From NCBI GenBank assembly GCA_905221375.1, contig CAJNCY010000009.1:60310-124309 (forward strand): a stretch of DNA of 64,000 nucleotides. Direction: 5' to 3'. Shown here piece by piece: positions 33,435 to 41,189 of this stretch (its first letter is position 1; every line of letters starts with the position of its first letter). The notes below the pieces were generated by a model. That model was given only the letters and a program-made list of their open reading frames with translations. It made no database searches and was not told where the DNA came from. A program made the translations under genes and the position numbers. The DNA is from a bacterium (GTDB lineage: Bacteria; Bacillota; Bacilli; Lactobacillales; Streptococcaceae).

Positions 33435-33833
33435 ATGATTAAAATTTATACAGTCTCAAGTTGTACTAGCTGTAAAAAAGCAAAAACCTGGCTCAATGCC
33501 CACCAGTTAAGTTATAAAGAACAAAACCTTGGTAAAGAAGGAATTACGAGAGAAGAATTACTGGATATTCTAACAAAAACAGATAACGGAATAGCCAGCA
33601 TCGTTTCATCTAAAAATCGCTATGCCAAAGCCCTTGGAGTGGATATTGAAGATTTGAGCGTCAACGAAGTCCTCAATCTGATTATGGAAACACCGAGAAT
33701 TTTAAAGAGCCCAATTCTTGTGGATGAAAAACGCCTGCAGGTTGGCTACAAGGAAGACGATATTCGTGCCTTCCTACCACGCTCTGTCCGTAATGTAGAA
33801 AATGCAGAAGCACGTTTGCGTGCAGCTCTATAA
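33435..33833 (+). CDS. spx: Spx/ArsC-family transcriptional regulator
   Basis: A 132-aa thioredoxin-fold protein that binds the RNA polymerase alpha C-terminal domain and redirects transcription under thiol stress. The redox switch CTSC is at residues 9-12 of MIKIYTVSSCTSCKKAKTW, and the RPRILKSPILVDEKRLQVGY-type block (here TPRILKSPILVDEKRLQVGY) is present. Length fits Spx (about 131). GAAAGGGG precedes the ATG by 8 bases. One of the streptococcal SpxA paralogues; which one is not decided here. Confidence 0.92.
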   Translation: MIKIYTVSSCTSCKKAKTWLNAHQLSYKEQNLGKEGITREELLDILTKTDNGIASIVSSKNRYAKALGVDIEDLSVNEVLNLIMETPRILKSPILVDEKRLQVGYKEDDIRAFLPRSVRNVENAEARLRAAL

Positions 33834-33840
33834 ACATCAA

Positions 33841-33866
33841 GGCTGGGAGCAATTCCCAGTCTTATT
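33841..33866 (+). terminator. Terminator after spx
   Basis: CTGGGA-GCAAT-TCCCAG hairpin followed by a T-rich stretch. Confidence 0.7.
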
Positions 33867-33898
33867 CTATTTTAATCTCAAAAAGAAAGAAGAAAGAA

Positions 33899-34468
33899 AT
33901 GAAAAAAATAGTTCTTGTTAGTCTAGCTTTCCTTTTTGTCCTGGTTGGTTGTGGACAGAAAAAAGAAGCTGGACCAGCTACAAAAACAGAAAAGGATACG
34001 CTTCAGTCGGTATTGCCAGTTATTGAAAATGCTGAGAAGAATACAGTTGTAACCAAGACTTTGATCTTGCCCAAGTCAGATGATGGCAGCCAGCAAACCC
34101 AAACCATTACATACAAGGACAAGACTTTTTTGAGCTTAACGATTCAACAAAAACGTCCAGTTTCTGATGAGTTGAAAACTTATATTGACCAACATGGAGT
34201 GGAAGAAACTCAAAAAGCTCTCCTTGAGGCGGAGGAGAAGGATGAGGCTATCATAGCAGCTCGTAAATTAGCAGGCTTTAAGCTTGAAACCAAATTATTG
34301 AGCGCAACAGAACTTCAAACAACGACTAGTTTTGATTTTCAAGTTCTGGATGTCAAGAAGGCTTCTCAGTTGGAATATTTGAAGAATATTGGCTTGGAAA
34401 ATCTCTTGAAGAATGAACCAAGCAAATATATTTCAGACAGATTGGCAAATGGCGCGACAGAACAATAG
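33899..34468 (+). CDS. DUF1307-like lipoprotein
   Basis: A 189-aa lipoprotein: signal MKKIVLVSLAFLFVLVGC with lipobox LVGC at residues 15-18. The mature part resembles the YehR/DUF1307 group of small bacterial lipoproteins of unknown role, anchored at the outer face of the membrane. AAGAAAGAAG precedes the ATG. It stands between spx and ireB; no terminator separates it from the ireB promoter region. Family call is tentative. Confidence 0.75.
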   Translation: MKKIVLVSLAFLFVLVGCGQKKEAGPATKTEKDTLQSVLPVIENAEKNTVVTKTLILPKSDDGSQQTQTITYKDKTFLSLTIQQKRPVSDELKTYIDQHGVEETQKALLEAEEKDEAIIAARKLAGFKLETKLLSATELQTTTSFDFQVLDVKKASQLEYLKNIGLENLLKNEPSKYISDRLANGATEQ

Positions 34469-34518
34469 AAAATCCAAATAAATAGACTGCCTGAATTGTA
34501 GAACGTAAGGAATTATGC

Positions 34519-34524
34519 TATAAT
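34519..34524 (+). promoter_or_regulatory. Extended -10 of the ireB-ruvX-DUF1292 operon
   Basis: TATGCTATAAT, 31 bases before the ireB ATG. Confidence 0.65.
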
Positions 34525-34554
34525 GGTACTATTCTAAGGAAAGAGGGTGTTAGA

Positions 34555-34821
34555 ATGGGATTTACTGAAGAAACAGTACGTTTTAAATTGGACGATTCCA
34601 ATAAAAAAGAAATTAGCGAAACTTTGACTGATGTCTATGCTTCGTTGAACGATAAGGGCTACAACCCAATTAACCAAATCGTAGGCTACGTATTGAGTGG
34701 AGACCCTGCCTACGTTCCTCGTTATAATAATGCACGAAATCAAATTCGTAAGTATGAGCGTGATGAAATCGTTGAGGAATTGGTCCGCTACTACCTAAAA
34801 GGACAAGGAGTCGATCTGTAA
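34555..34821 (+). CDS. ireB: IreB-family regulatory protein (DUF965)
   Basis: An 88-aa protein of the DUF965/IreB family, which in Enterococcus is phosphorylated by the IreK kinase and affects cephalosporin resistance. Begins [20 protein letters not shown] with the conserved [30 protein letters not shown] region and the usual C-terminal ...[11 protein letters not shown]. Together with RuvX and DUF1292 it forms a strongly conserved Firmicutes trio; 3 bases separate it from ruvX. Confidence 0.93.
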
Positions 34822-34824
34822 CCT

Positions 34825-35244
34825 ATGAGAATTATGGGATTGGACGTCGGTTCAAAAACGGTAGGGGTGGCCATTAGCGATCCGCTCGGTTTTACAGCTC
34901 AAGGGCTTGAAATCATCCAAATCAATGAGGAACAAGGCCAATTTGGTTTTGATCGCGTTAAGGAATTGGTTGATACTTACAAGGTGGAACGATTTGTAGT
35001 GGGCTTGCCTAAAAACATGAACAATACAAGCGGACCGCGCGTGGAAGCTAGTCGAGCATACGGAGCAAAGCTAGAAGAGCTTTTTGGTTTACCAGTAGAC
35101 TATCAAGATGAACGCTTGACAACAGTGGCTGCTGAGCGCATGTTGATTGAGCAAGCAGATATCAGTCGCAATAAGCGCAAGAAAGTCATTGATAAGTTAG
35201 CAGCTCAGCTGATTTTACAAAATTATTTAGATAGAAAATTTTAA
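34825..35244 (+). CDS. ruvX: Putative Holliday junction resolvase RuvX (YqgF)
   Basis: A 139-aa RNase H-like protein. [19 protein letters not shown] carries the first catalytic Asp and DYQDERLTT the conserved Glu, with a C-terminal [14 protein letters not shown] block. It is implicated in 16S rRNA 5' maturation as well as recombination. Middle gene of the ireB-ruvX-DUF1292 unit. Confidence 0.95.
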   Translation: MRIMGLDVGSKTVGVAISDPLGFTAQGLEIIQINEEQGQFGFDRVKELVDTYKVERFVVGLPKNMNNTSGPRVEASRAYGAKLEELFGLPVDYQDERLTTVAAERMLIEQADISRNKRKKVIDKLAAQLILQNYLDRKF

Positions 35245-35259
35245 TATAAAGGAGAGGCT

Positions 35260-35565
35260 ATGTCACACGATCATAACCACGACCACGAAGAACGTGAACT
35301 AATCACACTAGTAGATGAGCAAGGAAATGAAACCTTGTTTGAAATCCTTTTGACGATTGACGGAAAAGAAGAATTTGGTAAAAACTATGTTCTTCTAGTA
35401 CCAGTTAACGCAGAAGAAGACGAAGACGGACAAGTTGAAATCCAAGCTTACTCATTCATCGAAAACGAAGATGGAACAGAAGGCGAATTGCAACCAATCC
35501 CAGAAGACTCAGAAGACGAATGGAACATGATTGAAGAAGTCTTCAATAGTTTTATGGAGGAGTAA
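35260..35565 (+). CDS. DUF1292 acidic protein
   Basis: A 101-aa very acidic protein starting with a His-rich stretch ([12 protein letters not shown]), then the DUF1292 core [16 protein letters not shown]... and ...[26 protein letters not shown] precedes the ATG. Function unknown. Last gene of the ireB operon; a terminator begins at its stop codon. Confidence 0.9.
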   Translation: MSHDHNHDHEERELITLVDEQGNETLFEILLTIDGKEEFGKNYVLLVPVNAEEDEDGQVEIQAYSFIENEDGTEGELQPIPEDSEDEWNMIEEVFNSFMEE

Positions 35566-35586
35566 AAACGTCCGGGGGACGTTTTT
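35564..35586 (+). terminator. Terminator, first in a tandem series
   Basis: AAAACGTCC-GGG-GGACGTTTTT hairpin beginning at the DUF1292 stop codon; it is also the start of the first 50-bp repeat. Confidence 0.85.
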
Positions 35587-35786
35587 ACCCCAACTCCTAG
35601 AAATTGGAAGAGTTGGAACGTCCGGGGGACGTTTTTACCCCAACTCCTAGAAATTGGAAGAGTTGGAACGTCCGGGGGATATTTTTACCCTTACGCTAAA
35701 AATAAAGACCATAAGTAAGTCTGGGAGACTGTATCACCCCAACTCCTAGAAATTGGAAGAGTTGGAACATCCAGTGGATGTTTTTA
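35569..35786. repeat. 50-bp tandem terminator repeats
   Basis: Units start at 35569, 35619 and 35669, each exactly 50 bases. Each has hairpin CGTCCGGGGGACG with a T-run and a second hairpin CCAACTC / GAGTTGG. The first two are identical; the third diverges after 35690. After a ~45-base insertion a fourth partial unit (35736-35786) follows with the first hairpin changed to CATCCAGTGGATG, a compensated change. The gap 35566-35920 contains only these and the terminator at 35833. Confidence 0.85.
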
Positions 35787-35832
35787 GCCCAAGTTAATAT
35801 TCATAGTTGCTAGTGATTAGCTAACCAGGTAA

Positions 35833-35865
35833 GAGGTCGGGACGAAAATCCTGACCTCATTTTTT
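35833..35865 (+). terminator. Rho-independent terminator before folC
   Basis: GAGGTCGGGA-CGAAAA-TCCTGACCTC stem with one wobble pair, followed by A and six T. Confidence 0.85.
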
Positions 35866-35920
35866 GTTATCTACGGAATTTTGCTAGATAATTGATTAGA
35901 CTTTTGTCAAGGAGATGTGT

Positions 35921-37171
35921 ATGTTTGAAGTGGAAGAATGGCTTCATAGTCGGATTGGTTTGAATTTTAGGTCAGGTTTAGGCCGAATGCAGCAAGCAGT
36001 GGATTTGTTAGGAAATCCTGAGCAGTCTTACCCTATTATCCACGTAACAGGGACTAATGGGAAAGGATCTACCATTGCTTTTATGAGGGAGTTATTTATG
36101 GGACATGGCAAAAAAGTTGCGACCTTTACCTCCCCTCATATCGTCTCCATCAATGACCGAATCTGCATTAATGGACAACCAATAGCTGATGCAGACTTTA
36201 TCCGTTTAGCTGAGCAGATCAAGGAGATGGAAAAGACGCTTTTGCAAACCCATGATCAGTTGTCCTTTTTTGAATTGCTGACCTTGATCGCTTTTCTTTA
36301 TTTTAGAGAGCAAGAGGTGGACTTGGTTTTACTAGAAGTGGGAATTGGTGGCTTACTTGACACAACCAATGTGGTAATTGGAGAGATTGCTGTCATCACC
36401 TCCATCGGGTTCGATCATCAAGAAACCTTGGGTAATAGTCTAGAAGCAATTGCAGAGCAGAAAGCTGGTATTTTCAAGGCTGGTAAAAAGGCAGTGATTG
36501 CGAAATTGCCTCCAGAAGCTAGACTTGTCTGTCAGGAAAAAGCCGAATCTTTAGCTGTTGACCTTTATCAGGCAGGTCAAGATTTTTCAATGCTGAATGG
36601 CGATTTTTCAAGCTCTTTGGGAACTTTTTCGCAGTTGAAAATAGGATTGGAAGGAGCTTATCAGCAGGAGAATGCGGCCTTGGCGTTGCAAACGTTTCTT
36701 CTTTTTATGGGAAAAAGAAAGGAAGCTGTTGATGAGCAGGTTGTAAGACAGGCTTTGGAGAAGACCCATTGGGCTGGTCGCTTGGAGCGTATTCGTCCTC
36801 AGATATACTTGGACGGTGCCCATAACCTCCCTGCCTTGATTCGCTTGGTTGAGTTTATCAAAGAAAAAGAGCAGGAAGACTATCGACCTCAAATCCTCTT
36901 TGGAGCCTTGAAACGTAAGGATTATCAAGGGATGTTGGCTTACCTGACTGAGAATTTGCCTCAGGTAGAACTCAAGGTGACCGGCTTTGACTATCAAGGG
37001 TCTTTAGATGAGACAGATGTAACAGGTTACCATGTAATTCCCTCTTACCGAGAATTTATCAGCAGTTTTGAAGAAAGAGCCGATACCAAGGACTTGTTAT
37101 TCATTACAGGGTCTCTCTATTTTATCTCAGAAGTACGGAGCCACATACTGGGGCATGAGCAGATAAATTGA
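35921..37171 (+). CDS. folC: Folylpolyglutamate synthase / dihydrofolate synthase
   Basis: A 416-aa Mur-ligase-fold enzyme adding glutamate to folates. P-loop VTGTNGKGSTIAFMREL and the LEVGIGGLLDTTNV block are clear, and YLDGAHNLPAL marks the third motif. ATG at 35921 is chosen over 35915 because GGAG (35911-35914) would abut the earlier codon. Its last codons have been joined to the start of the next gene, whose TTG overlaps the stop (see the lipoprotein). Confidence 0.93.
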   Translation: MFEVEEWLHSRIGLNFRSGLGRMQQAVDLLGNPEQSYPIIHVTGTNGKGSTIAFMRELFMGHGKKVATFTSPHIVSINDRICINGQPIADADFIRLAEQIKEMEKTLLQTHDQLSFFELLTLIAFLYFREQEVDLVLLEVGIGGLLDTTNVVIGEIAVITSIGFDHQETLGNSLEAIAEQKAGIFKAGKKAVIAKLPPEARLVCQEKAESLAVDLYQAGQDFSMLNGDFSSSLGTFSQLKIGLEGAYQQENAALALQTFLLFMGKRKEAVDEQVVRQALEKTHWAGRLERIRPQIYLDGAHNLPALIRLVEFIKEKEQEDYRPQILFGALKRKDYQGMLAYLTENLPQVELKVTGFDYQGSLDETDVTGYHVIPSYREFISSFEERADTKDLLFITGSLYFISEVRSHILGHEQIN

Positions 37172-37605
37172 CCTCTCTAGCAAGTCTTAGTCTCTTAGTA
37201 GCTTGTTCACAAAGAGTTCAACAGGTTCAACAACCAGCAGCTCAACAGCAAACACAACAAACTCAGCAATCACAACCTGTTGCTTCATCTTCTACAGAAA
37301 ATAGCAACCAGGCAGCAACAAGTTCTTCACAAAATGCTCCTGAGGCTCAATCAATTAATATTGATGGAACTTATACTGGTCAGGACGAAGGAGACCGTAT
37401 CACTTTAGTGGTAACTGGAACAACTGGTACTTGGACTCAGGTAGAAACTGACGGGGAACAAGAAATCAAGCAGGTCAGCTTCGATGCAGCCAATCAACGC
37501 ATGATTATTGGGGATGATGTCAAGATTTATGCAATCAATGGAAGTCAGATGATTATCGACGATATGGATAGAGAGGCGTCTGATCGCATCGTTTTATCAA
37601 AATAG
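37168..37605 (+). CDS. Lipoprotein with truncated signal-peptide start
   Basis: The open frame encodes LTSLASLSLLVACSQ, a lipoprotein h-region with lipobox LVAC (Cys13), a Gln/Ser-rich linker and a small C-terminal domain (SINIDGTYTGQDEGDRITLVV...). The only start in frame is TTG at 37168, which overlaps the folC stop (TTGA), and no lysine-rich n-region or separate ribosome-binding site remains. The normal gene probably began MKK-LTSL upstream; a small deletion appears to have fused it to folC. It may still be made by coupling to folC, but export is doubtful. A conserved pneumococcal lipoprotein follows folC at this place. Confidence 0.7.
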   Translation: MTSLASLSLLVACSQRVQQVQQPAAQQQTQQTQQSQPVASSSTENSNQAATSSSQNAPEAQSINIDGTYTGQDEGDRITLVVTGTTGTWTQVETDGEQEIKQVSFDAANQRMIIGDDVKIYAINGSQMIIDDMDREASDRIVLSK

Positions 37606-37611
37606 ACTAGA

Positions 37612-37638
37612 AGGAGACTGGATTTTTCGGTCTCTTTT
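37612..37638 (+). terminator. Terminator after the lipoprotein gene
   Basis: GGAGAC...GTCTC hairpin followed by TTTT. Confidence 0.6.
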
Positions 37639-37744
37639 ATGATTGCTCAGAAAAATAATCATAAATACTTGCCTTTTGTCGAATACCTGAGTTATACTAG
37701 TATCAATTACCTGTTTTTAGCATTCAAACTATCAAGGAGGGGAT

Positions 37745-39277
37745 ATGAAATATAGAAAATTTCAATTATTGATGTCCAAGTATGGCTTTAGTCTTTCGAT
37801 TATGTTACTTGAGCTTTGTCTTGTTTTTGGTCTCTTTCTCTATTTAGGGCGGATGGCCCCTATTCTATGGGTAATTGTCTTAATTTTTATGAGTATGGCG
37901 ACTATCGTAGCGATTGTCAATCGTTCCATGGCGCCTGAAAGCAAAGTGATGTGGTTAGTGGTAACTTTTGTTCCTGTCATCGGCCCCTTGCTCTATCTGA
38001 TGTTTGGTGAAAGGCGATTGTCCAAAAAAGAAATCAAGCAGTTGGACAAACTTGGTTCCATGCATTTTCGGGAGGATAACAGTAAAGCTCTCCGCCAGAA
38101 ATTGAAGGAAGAGGATAAGGCGGCTTACGGAGTTATCAAATCTTTGTTAAGTATGGATAGTAACGCCGATGTCTATGATCGAACAGACTCACAATTCTTT
38201 TCTTCGGGTGAAAGGATGTGGCAATATATGTTGGAAGACCTCAAGAAAGCTGAAAAGTTTATCTTTCTAGAGTACTATATTGTCGAAGAAGGTCTGATGT
38301 GGAATAGCATACTAGACATACTAGAGCAAAAGGCAGCTCAAGGTGTAGAGGTCAAGATGCTCTATGATGATATCGGCTGTATGGCGACTTTGCCTGGAGA
38401 CTATACTATTCAGCTTCGTAGTCGAGGAATTGAAGCACATAAGTTTAACAAGGTGATTCCTCGCTTGACGGTGGCTTACAACAATCGGGACCATCGTAAA
38501 ATCCTTGTCATAGATGGTCAGGTAGCCTATACAGGAGGCATTAACTTAGCCGATGAGTACATCAACCATGTAGAACGTTTTGGCTACTGGAAGGACAGTG
38601 GGATTCGCTTAGATGGCCCTGGTGTCAAGGCTCTCACCCGTCTCTTTTTGATGACTTGGTACATCAATCGTGGGGAAATCAGCGATTTTGACCAGTATCA
38701 CTTGGAAAATCAGCCTTGTTCTGGCCAAGGGCTCTGCATTCCTTACGGTAGTGGACCCAAGCCCATCTTCCGTACTCAAGTAGGGAAAAAAGTCTATCAA
38801 AGTTTGATTAATCAGGCTACTGATTCAGTTTATATCACAACACCCTATTTGATTATTGACTATGACTTAACTGAGAGTATTAAAAATGCAGCTATGAGGG
38901 GTGTTGATATCCGCATTGTAACACCTTTCATTCCGGATAAAAAATTAATCCAACTCATCACAAGAGGGGCTTATTCGGATTTGTTATCAGCAGGAGTAAG
39001 GATTTTTGAGTATAGTCCAGGATTCATCCACAGTAAACAAATCTTAGTGGATAAGGACTTTGCTGCAGTTGGAACCATTAACTTAGATTATAGAAGTTTG
39101 CTTCACCACTATGAAAATGCAGTTTTGCTATATAAAACGGCATCAATCACAGAGATTCAAAAAGATTTTGAGGAGATTTTTTCAGTATCTCAAGAAATTT
39201 TCCCTCATACGATAAAAAATAGCTGGTATCAAAAATTGATTAAGGAAATTGCCCAGTTATTTGCCCCAATCTTATAA
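37745..39277 (+). CDS. cls: Cardiolipin synthase
   Basis: A 510-aa membrane enzyme that condenses two phosphatidylglycerols. Two or three N-terminal membrane helices precede a pair of phospholipase-D HKD motifs, HRKILVIDG and HSKQILVDKD. Strong AAGGAGGGG lies 6 bases before the ATG. Single-gene unit with a hairpin terminator at 39292. Length fits bacterial ClsA types. Confidence 0.95.
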   Translation: MKYRKFQLLMSKYGFSLSIMLLELCLVFGLFLYLGRMAPILWVIVLIFMSMATIVAIVNRSMAPESKVMWLVVTFVPVIGPLLYLMFGERRLSKKEIKQLDKLGSMHFREDNSKALRQKLKEEDKAAYGVIKSLLSMDSNADVYDRTDSQFFSSGERMWQYMLEDLKKAEKFIFLEYYIVEEGLMWNSILDILEQKAAQGVEVKMLYDDIGCMATLPGDYTIQLRSRGIEAHKFNKVIPRLTVAYNNRDHRKILVIDGQVAYTGGINLADEYINHVERFGYWKDSGIRLDGPGVKALTRLFLMTWYINRGEISDFDQYHLENQPCSGQGLCIPYGSGPKPIFRTQVGKKVYQSLINQATDSVYITTPYLIIDYDLTESIKNAAMRGVDIRIVTPFIPDKKLIQLITRGAYSDLLSAGVRIFEYSPGFIHSKQILVDKDFAAVGTINLDYRSLLHHYENAVLLYKTASITEIQKDFEEIFSVSQEIFPHTIKNSWYQKLIKEIAQLFAPIL

Positions 39278-39291
39278 AAAATCTAGGACTT

Positions 39292-39315
39292 AGGACACAA
39301 ACCAGTCCTCTTTTT
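39292..39315 (+). terminator. Terminator after cls
   Basis: AGGAC-8 bases-GTCCT followed by CTTTTT. The T-run leads into the ComX box region. Confidence 0.65.
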
Positions 39316-39324
39316 CTTGTCTTT

Positions 39325-39332
39325 TACGAATA
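39325..39332 (+). promoter_or_regulatory. ComX (cin) box of late competence genes
   Basis: TACGAATA is an exact match to the streptococcal ComX/SigX box, preceded by the usual T-rich stretch. It lies 20 bases before the small ORF and 207 before ccs4. Confidence 0.85.
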
Positions 39333-39351
39333 AGAAGATGTAGGAGGCAAG

Positions 39352-39495
39352 ATGTTAACTCAGAAAGAATTGGATTATATCATGATATTTAAACAGACAC
39401 ATTTACACCGATTTCGAGAAATTGAAACCTTTGTGAAACTATACAAAAAATCACTCAAACACCCATCGCAAGCTGACAATCCTAGGACTTTTTGA
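39352..39495 (+). CDS. Small ORF of unknown function in the competence unit (47 aa)
   Basis: ATG at 39352 with GGAGG eight bases upstream opens a 47-codon frame, MLTQKELDYIMIFKQTHLHR ... ADNPRTF. The ComX box sits 20 bases ahead, which makes it the first gene of a late-competence transcript ending in ccs4. Basic and slightly amphipathic; no signal peptide or known domain. It could be a real small protein or the remains of a longer gene. Confidence 0.55.
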   Translation: MLTQKELDYIMIFKQTHLHRFREIETFVKLYKKSLKHPSQADNPRTF

Positions 39496-39531
39496 TATAC
39501 TAAGACAGATAAATTGAATAGGAGAAACGAT

Positions 39532-41070
39532 ATGAGTGTGTATGGTAGAGTAGAAGAAGTTCATCAGGAGAATCGTGAACCTCTAGAATACCAAATCGAA
39601 CAAGAATCGCATCATCGTGAATCAAGTCGTCTTCCTTTGGTAAAAATTTTACTATGGAGTACGCTTGTAACGGGGATAACTCTAGGAGTACCGCTATTAC
39701 TCGATTTAATGAGTGCGCAGGAAGTGCAGGATTTTTATGCAGGTTGGGCCCTTCATCAGACAGGGAAAATTTACAGCGACTATTATGGAAGTCAAGGTTT
39801 GCTTTATTATTTGCTGACTTACGTGACTCAGGGCGGATTTCTCTTTGCCATCTTTGAGTGGTTAGCCTTGGTAGCAGGAGGATTTTTCCTCTTTCGATCG
39901 GCGGACACCTTGACAGAGCAAGGAGACCAAGCTGGACAACTGGTGACTATTTTTTATATGCTAGTTACAGGTCTTGCGTTTGGTGGAGGTTATGCGACTC
40001 TTTTAGCGCTTCCTTTCTTATTCGCGGCCTTTAGCTTAGTTGCTGCTTACCTAAGCAATCCAAGCCATGATAAGGGATTTGTACGAATTGGGCTGGCTTT
40101 GGCGGGCGGATTTTTCTTTGCTCCCTTATCATCGCTCCTGTTTATTGCTGTAGTGAGTTTAGGCTTGTTGGTCTTTAACCTTGGGCATAGACGTTTTGCA
40201 CATGGATTTTATCAGTTTCTTGCAGTGGCTTTAGGTTTTTCACTTGTCTTTTATCCAACTGCCTATTATAGTGTTGCAACAGGAAGTTTTGAGGATGCGA
40301 TTAGTGGAATTTTGTATCCAATTCATTCCATTCGTTTGACTTCTGTTTCGGCATTGTTAGAAAATGTTTTGTTTTACGGGTTGTTGGCTCTTGGCATGGG
40401 AGTTTTGGTTTTTATCTTTTTAGGTCTCTTTCAATCTAAATCCTCTAAACTATATGTCATCTCAGTGCCTGCGAGTTTGTTCCTGATTTTAGGTTTGGTA
40501 GTGATTTTCTTTACACAGGATCCTCTACATGCATCCCGTTTGATGCTCATTTTCCCTGTCTTTCTTCTGCTTTTAGTGTCCAATATCAAGGGGCAACAGA
40601 GTGGTCGTAGTGTTAGAAGAAGACGCAGAGAAGAGCCCGTTAGTCTCTGGCATCGCTATACTAAAGGAAATCTTTACCTACCGATTTTAACTTTGTTATA
40701 TCTTTTGGCTGTTCCTTTTTTGATGAGATTTGTCCTTTATCCAGTACCTTATCAAGAACGTGAACGTCTTGCTGATTTGGTGAAAGAGGAGACAAGTACG
40801 GAAGATGCTATCTATGCATGGGATGATACTGCAACTCTTTATCGTAAGAGTGAGCGCTTGTCGCCATCGGCTATTTTGTCCCCGATGCACTATACAGCAA
40901 CTGAGGAAAATCGGAATAAGCTACTCAATGACTTGAAAGAAAAACAACCTAAGGTGATTGTGGTGAACGATAAGGTGGCAGTCTGGTCTGAAGTGGAAAC
41001 AATCTTGAAAGAAAATTACCAACCAGTAAAGACTGATTACTCAGAGTTTAAAGTCTATAAAATTAAATAA
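39532..41070 (+). CDS. ccs4: Competence-induced membrane protein Ccs4
   Basis: A 512-aa protein: a ~45-residue soluble N-terminus, about ten membrane helices and a C-terminal soluble domain (from about residue 415, LVKEETSTEDAIYAWDD...). Matches by position and type the pneumococcal ccs4, a late competence gene after cls. GGAGAAACGAT before ATG 39532 sets the start over an in-frame ATG at 39514. The layout resembles membrane glycosyltransferase-like proteins, but its role in competence is unknown. Confidence 0.85.
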   Translation: MSVYGRVEEVHQENREPLEYQIEQESHHRESSRLPLVKILLWSTLVTGITLGVPLLLDLMSAQEVQDFYAGWALHQTGKIYSDYYGSQGLLYYLLTYVTQGGFLFAIFEWLALVAGGFFLFRSADTLTEQGDQAGQLVTIFYMLVTGLAFGGGYATLLALPFLFAAFSLVAAYLSNPSHDKGFVRIGLALAGGFFFAPLSSLLFIAVVSLGLLVFNLGHRRFAHGFYQFLAVALGFSLVFYPTAYYSVATGSFEDAISGILYPIHSIRLTSVSALLENVLFYGLLALGMGVLVFIFLGLFQSKSSKLYVISVPASLFLILGLVVIFFTQDPLHASRLMLIFPVFLLLLVSNIKGQQSGRSVRRRRREEPVSLWHRYTKGNLYLPILTLLYLLAVPFLMRFVLYPVPYQERERLADLVKEETSTEDAIYAWDDTATLYRKSERLSPSAILSPMHYTATEENRNKLLNDLKEKQPKVIVVNDKVAVWSEVETILKENYQPVKTDYSEFKVYKIK

Positions 41071-41073
41071 CCA

Positions 41074-41135
41074 AATCAATATCTTGTGTATTTTTAAAAA
41101 TTTTAGGATTTTTAACACAAGATATTGATTTTTCT
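41074..41135 (+). terminator. Long hairpin: ccs4 terminator and possible NrdR-site region of nrdD
   Basis: Perfect 16-base arms AATCAATATCTTGTGT (41074-41089) and ACACAAGATATTGATT (41115-41130) are followed by TTTTTCTTTTT. The right arm covers the -35 (TTGATT, 41125-41130) of nrdD and its ACACAAGATATTG resembles NrdR boxes. Confidence 0.7.
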
Positions 41136-41152
41136 TTTTAGAGTGGTATAAT
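41125..41152 (+). promoter_or_regulatory. Promoter of the nrdD-nrdG cluster
   Basis: TTGATT, 16-base spacer, extended TGGTATAAT (-10 at 41147-41152), 38 bases before the ATG. Confidence 0.7.
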
Positions 41153-41189
41153 ACTTTTTAGAAAGAACATTTTAGAAAAGAGCATGCAT

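Noticed and set aside
35569-35786. Possible CRISPR array from regular 50-bp spacing
   Set aside because: Whole 50-bp units repeat head to tail without unique spacers, and each contains terminator hairpins; no cas genes nearby.
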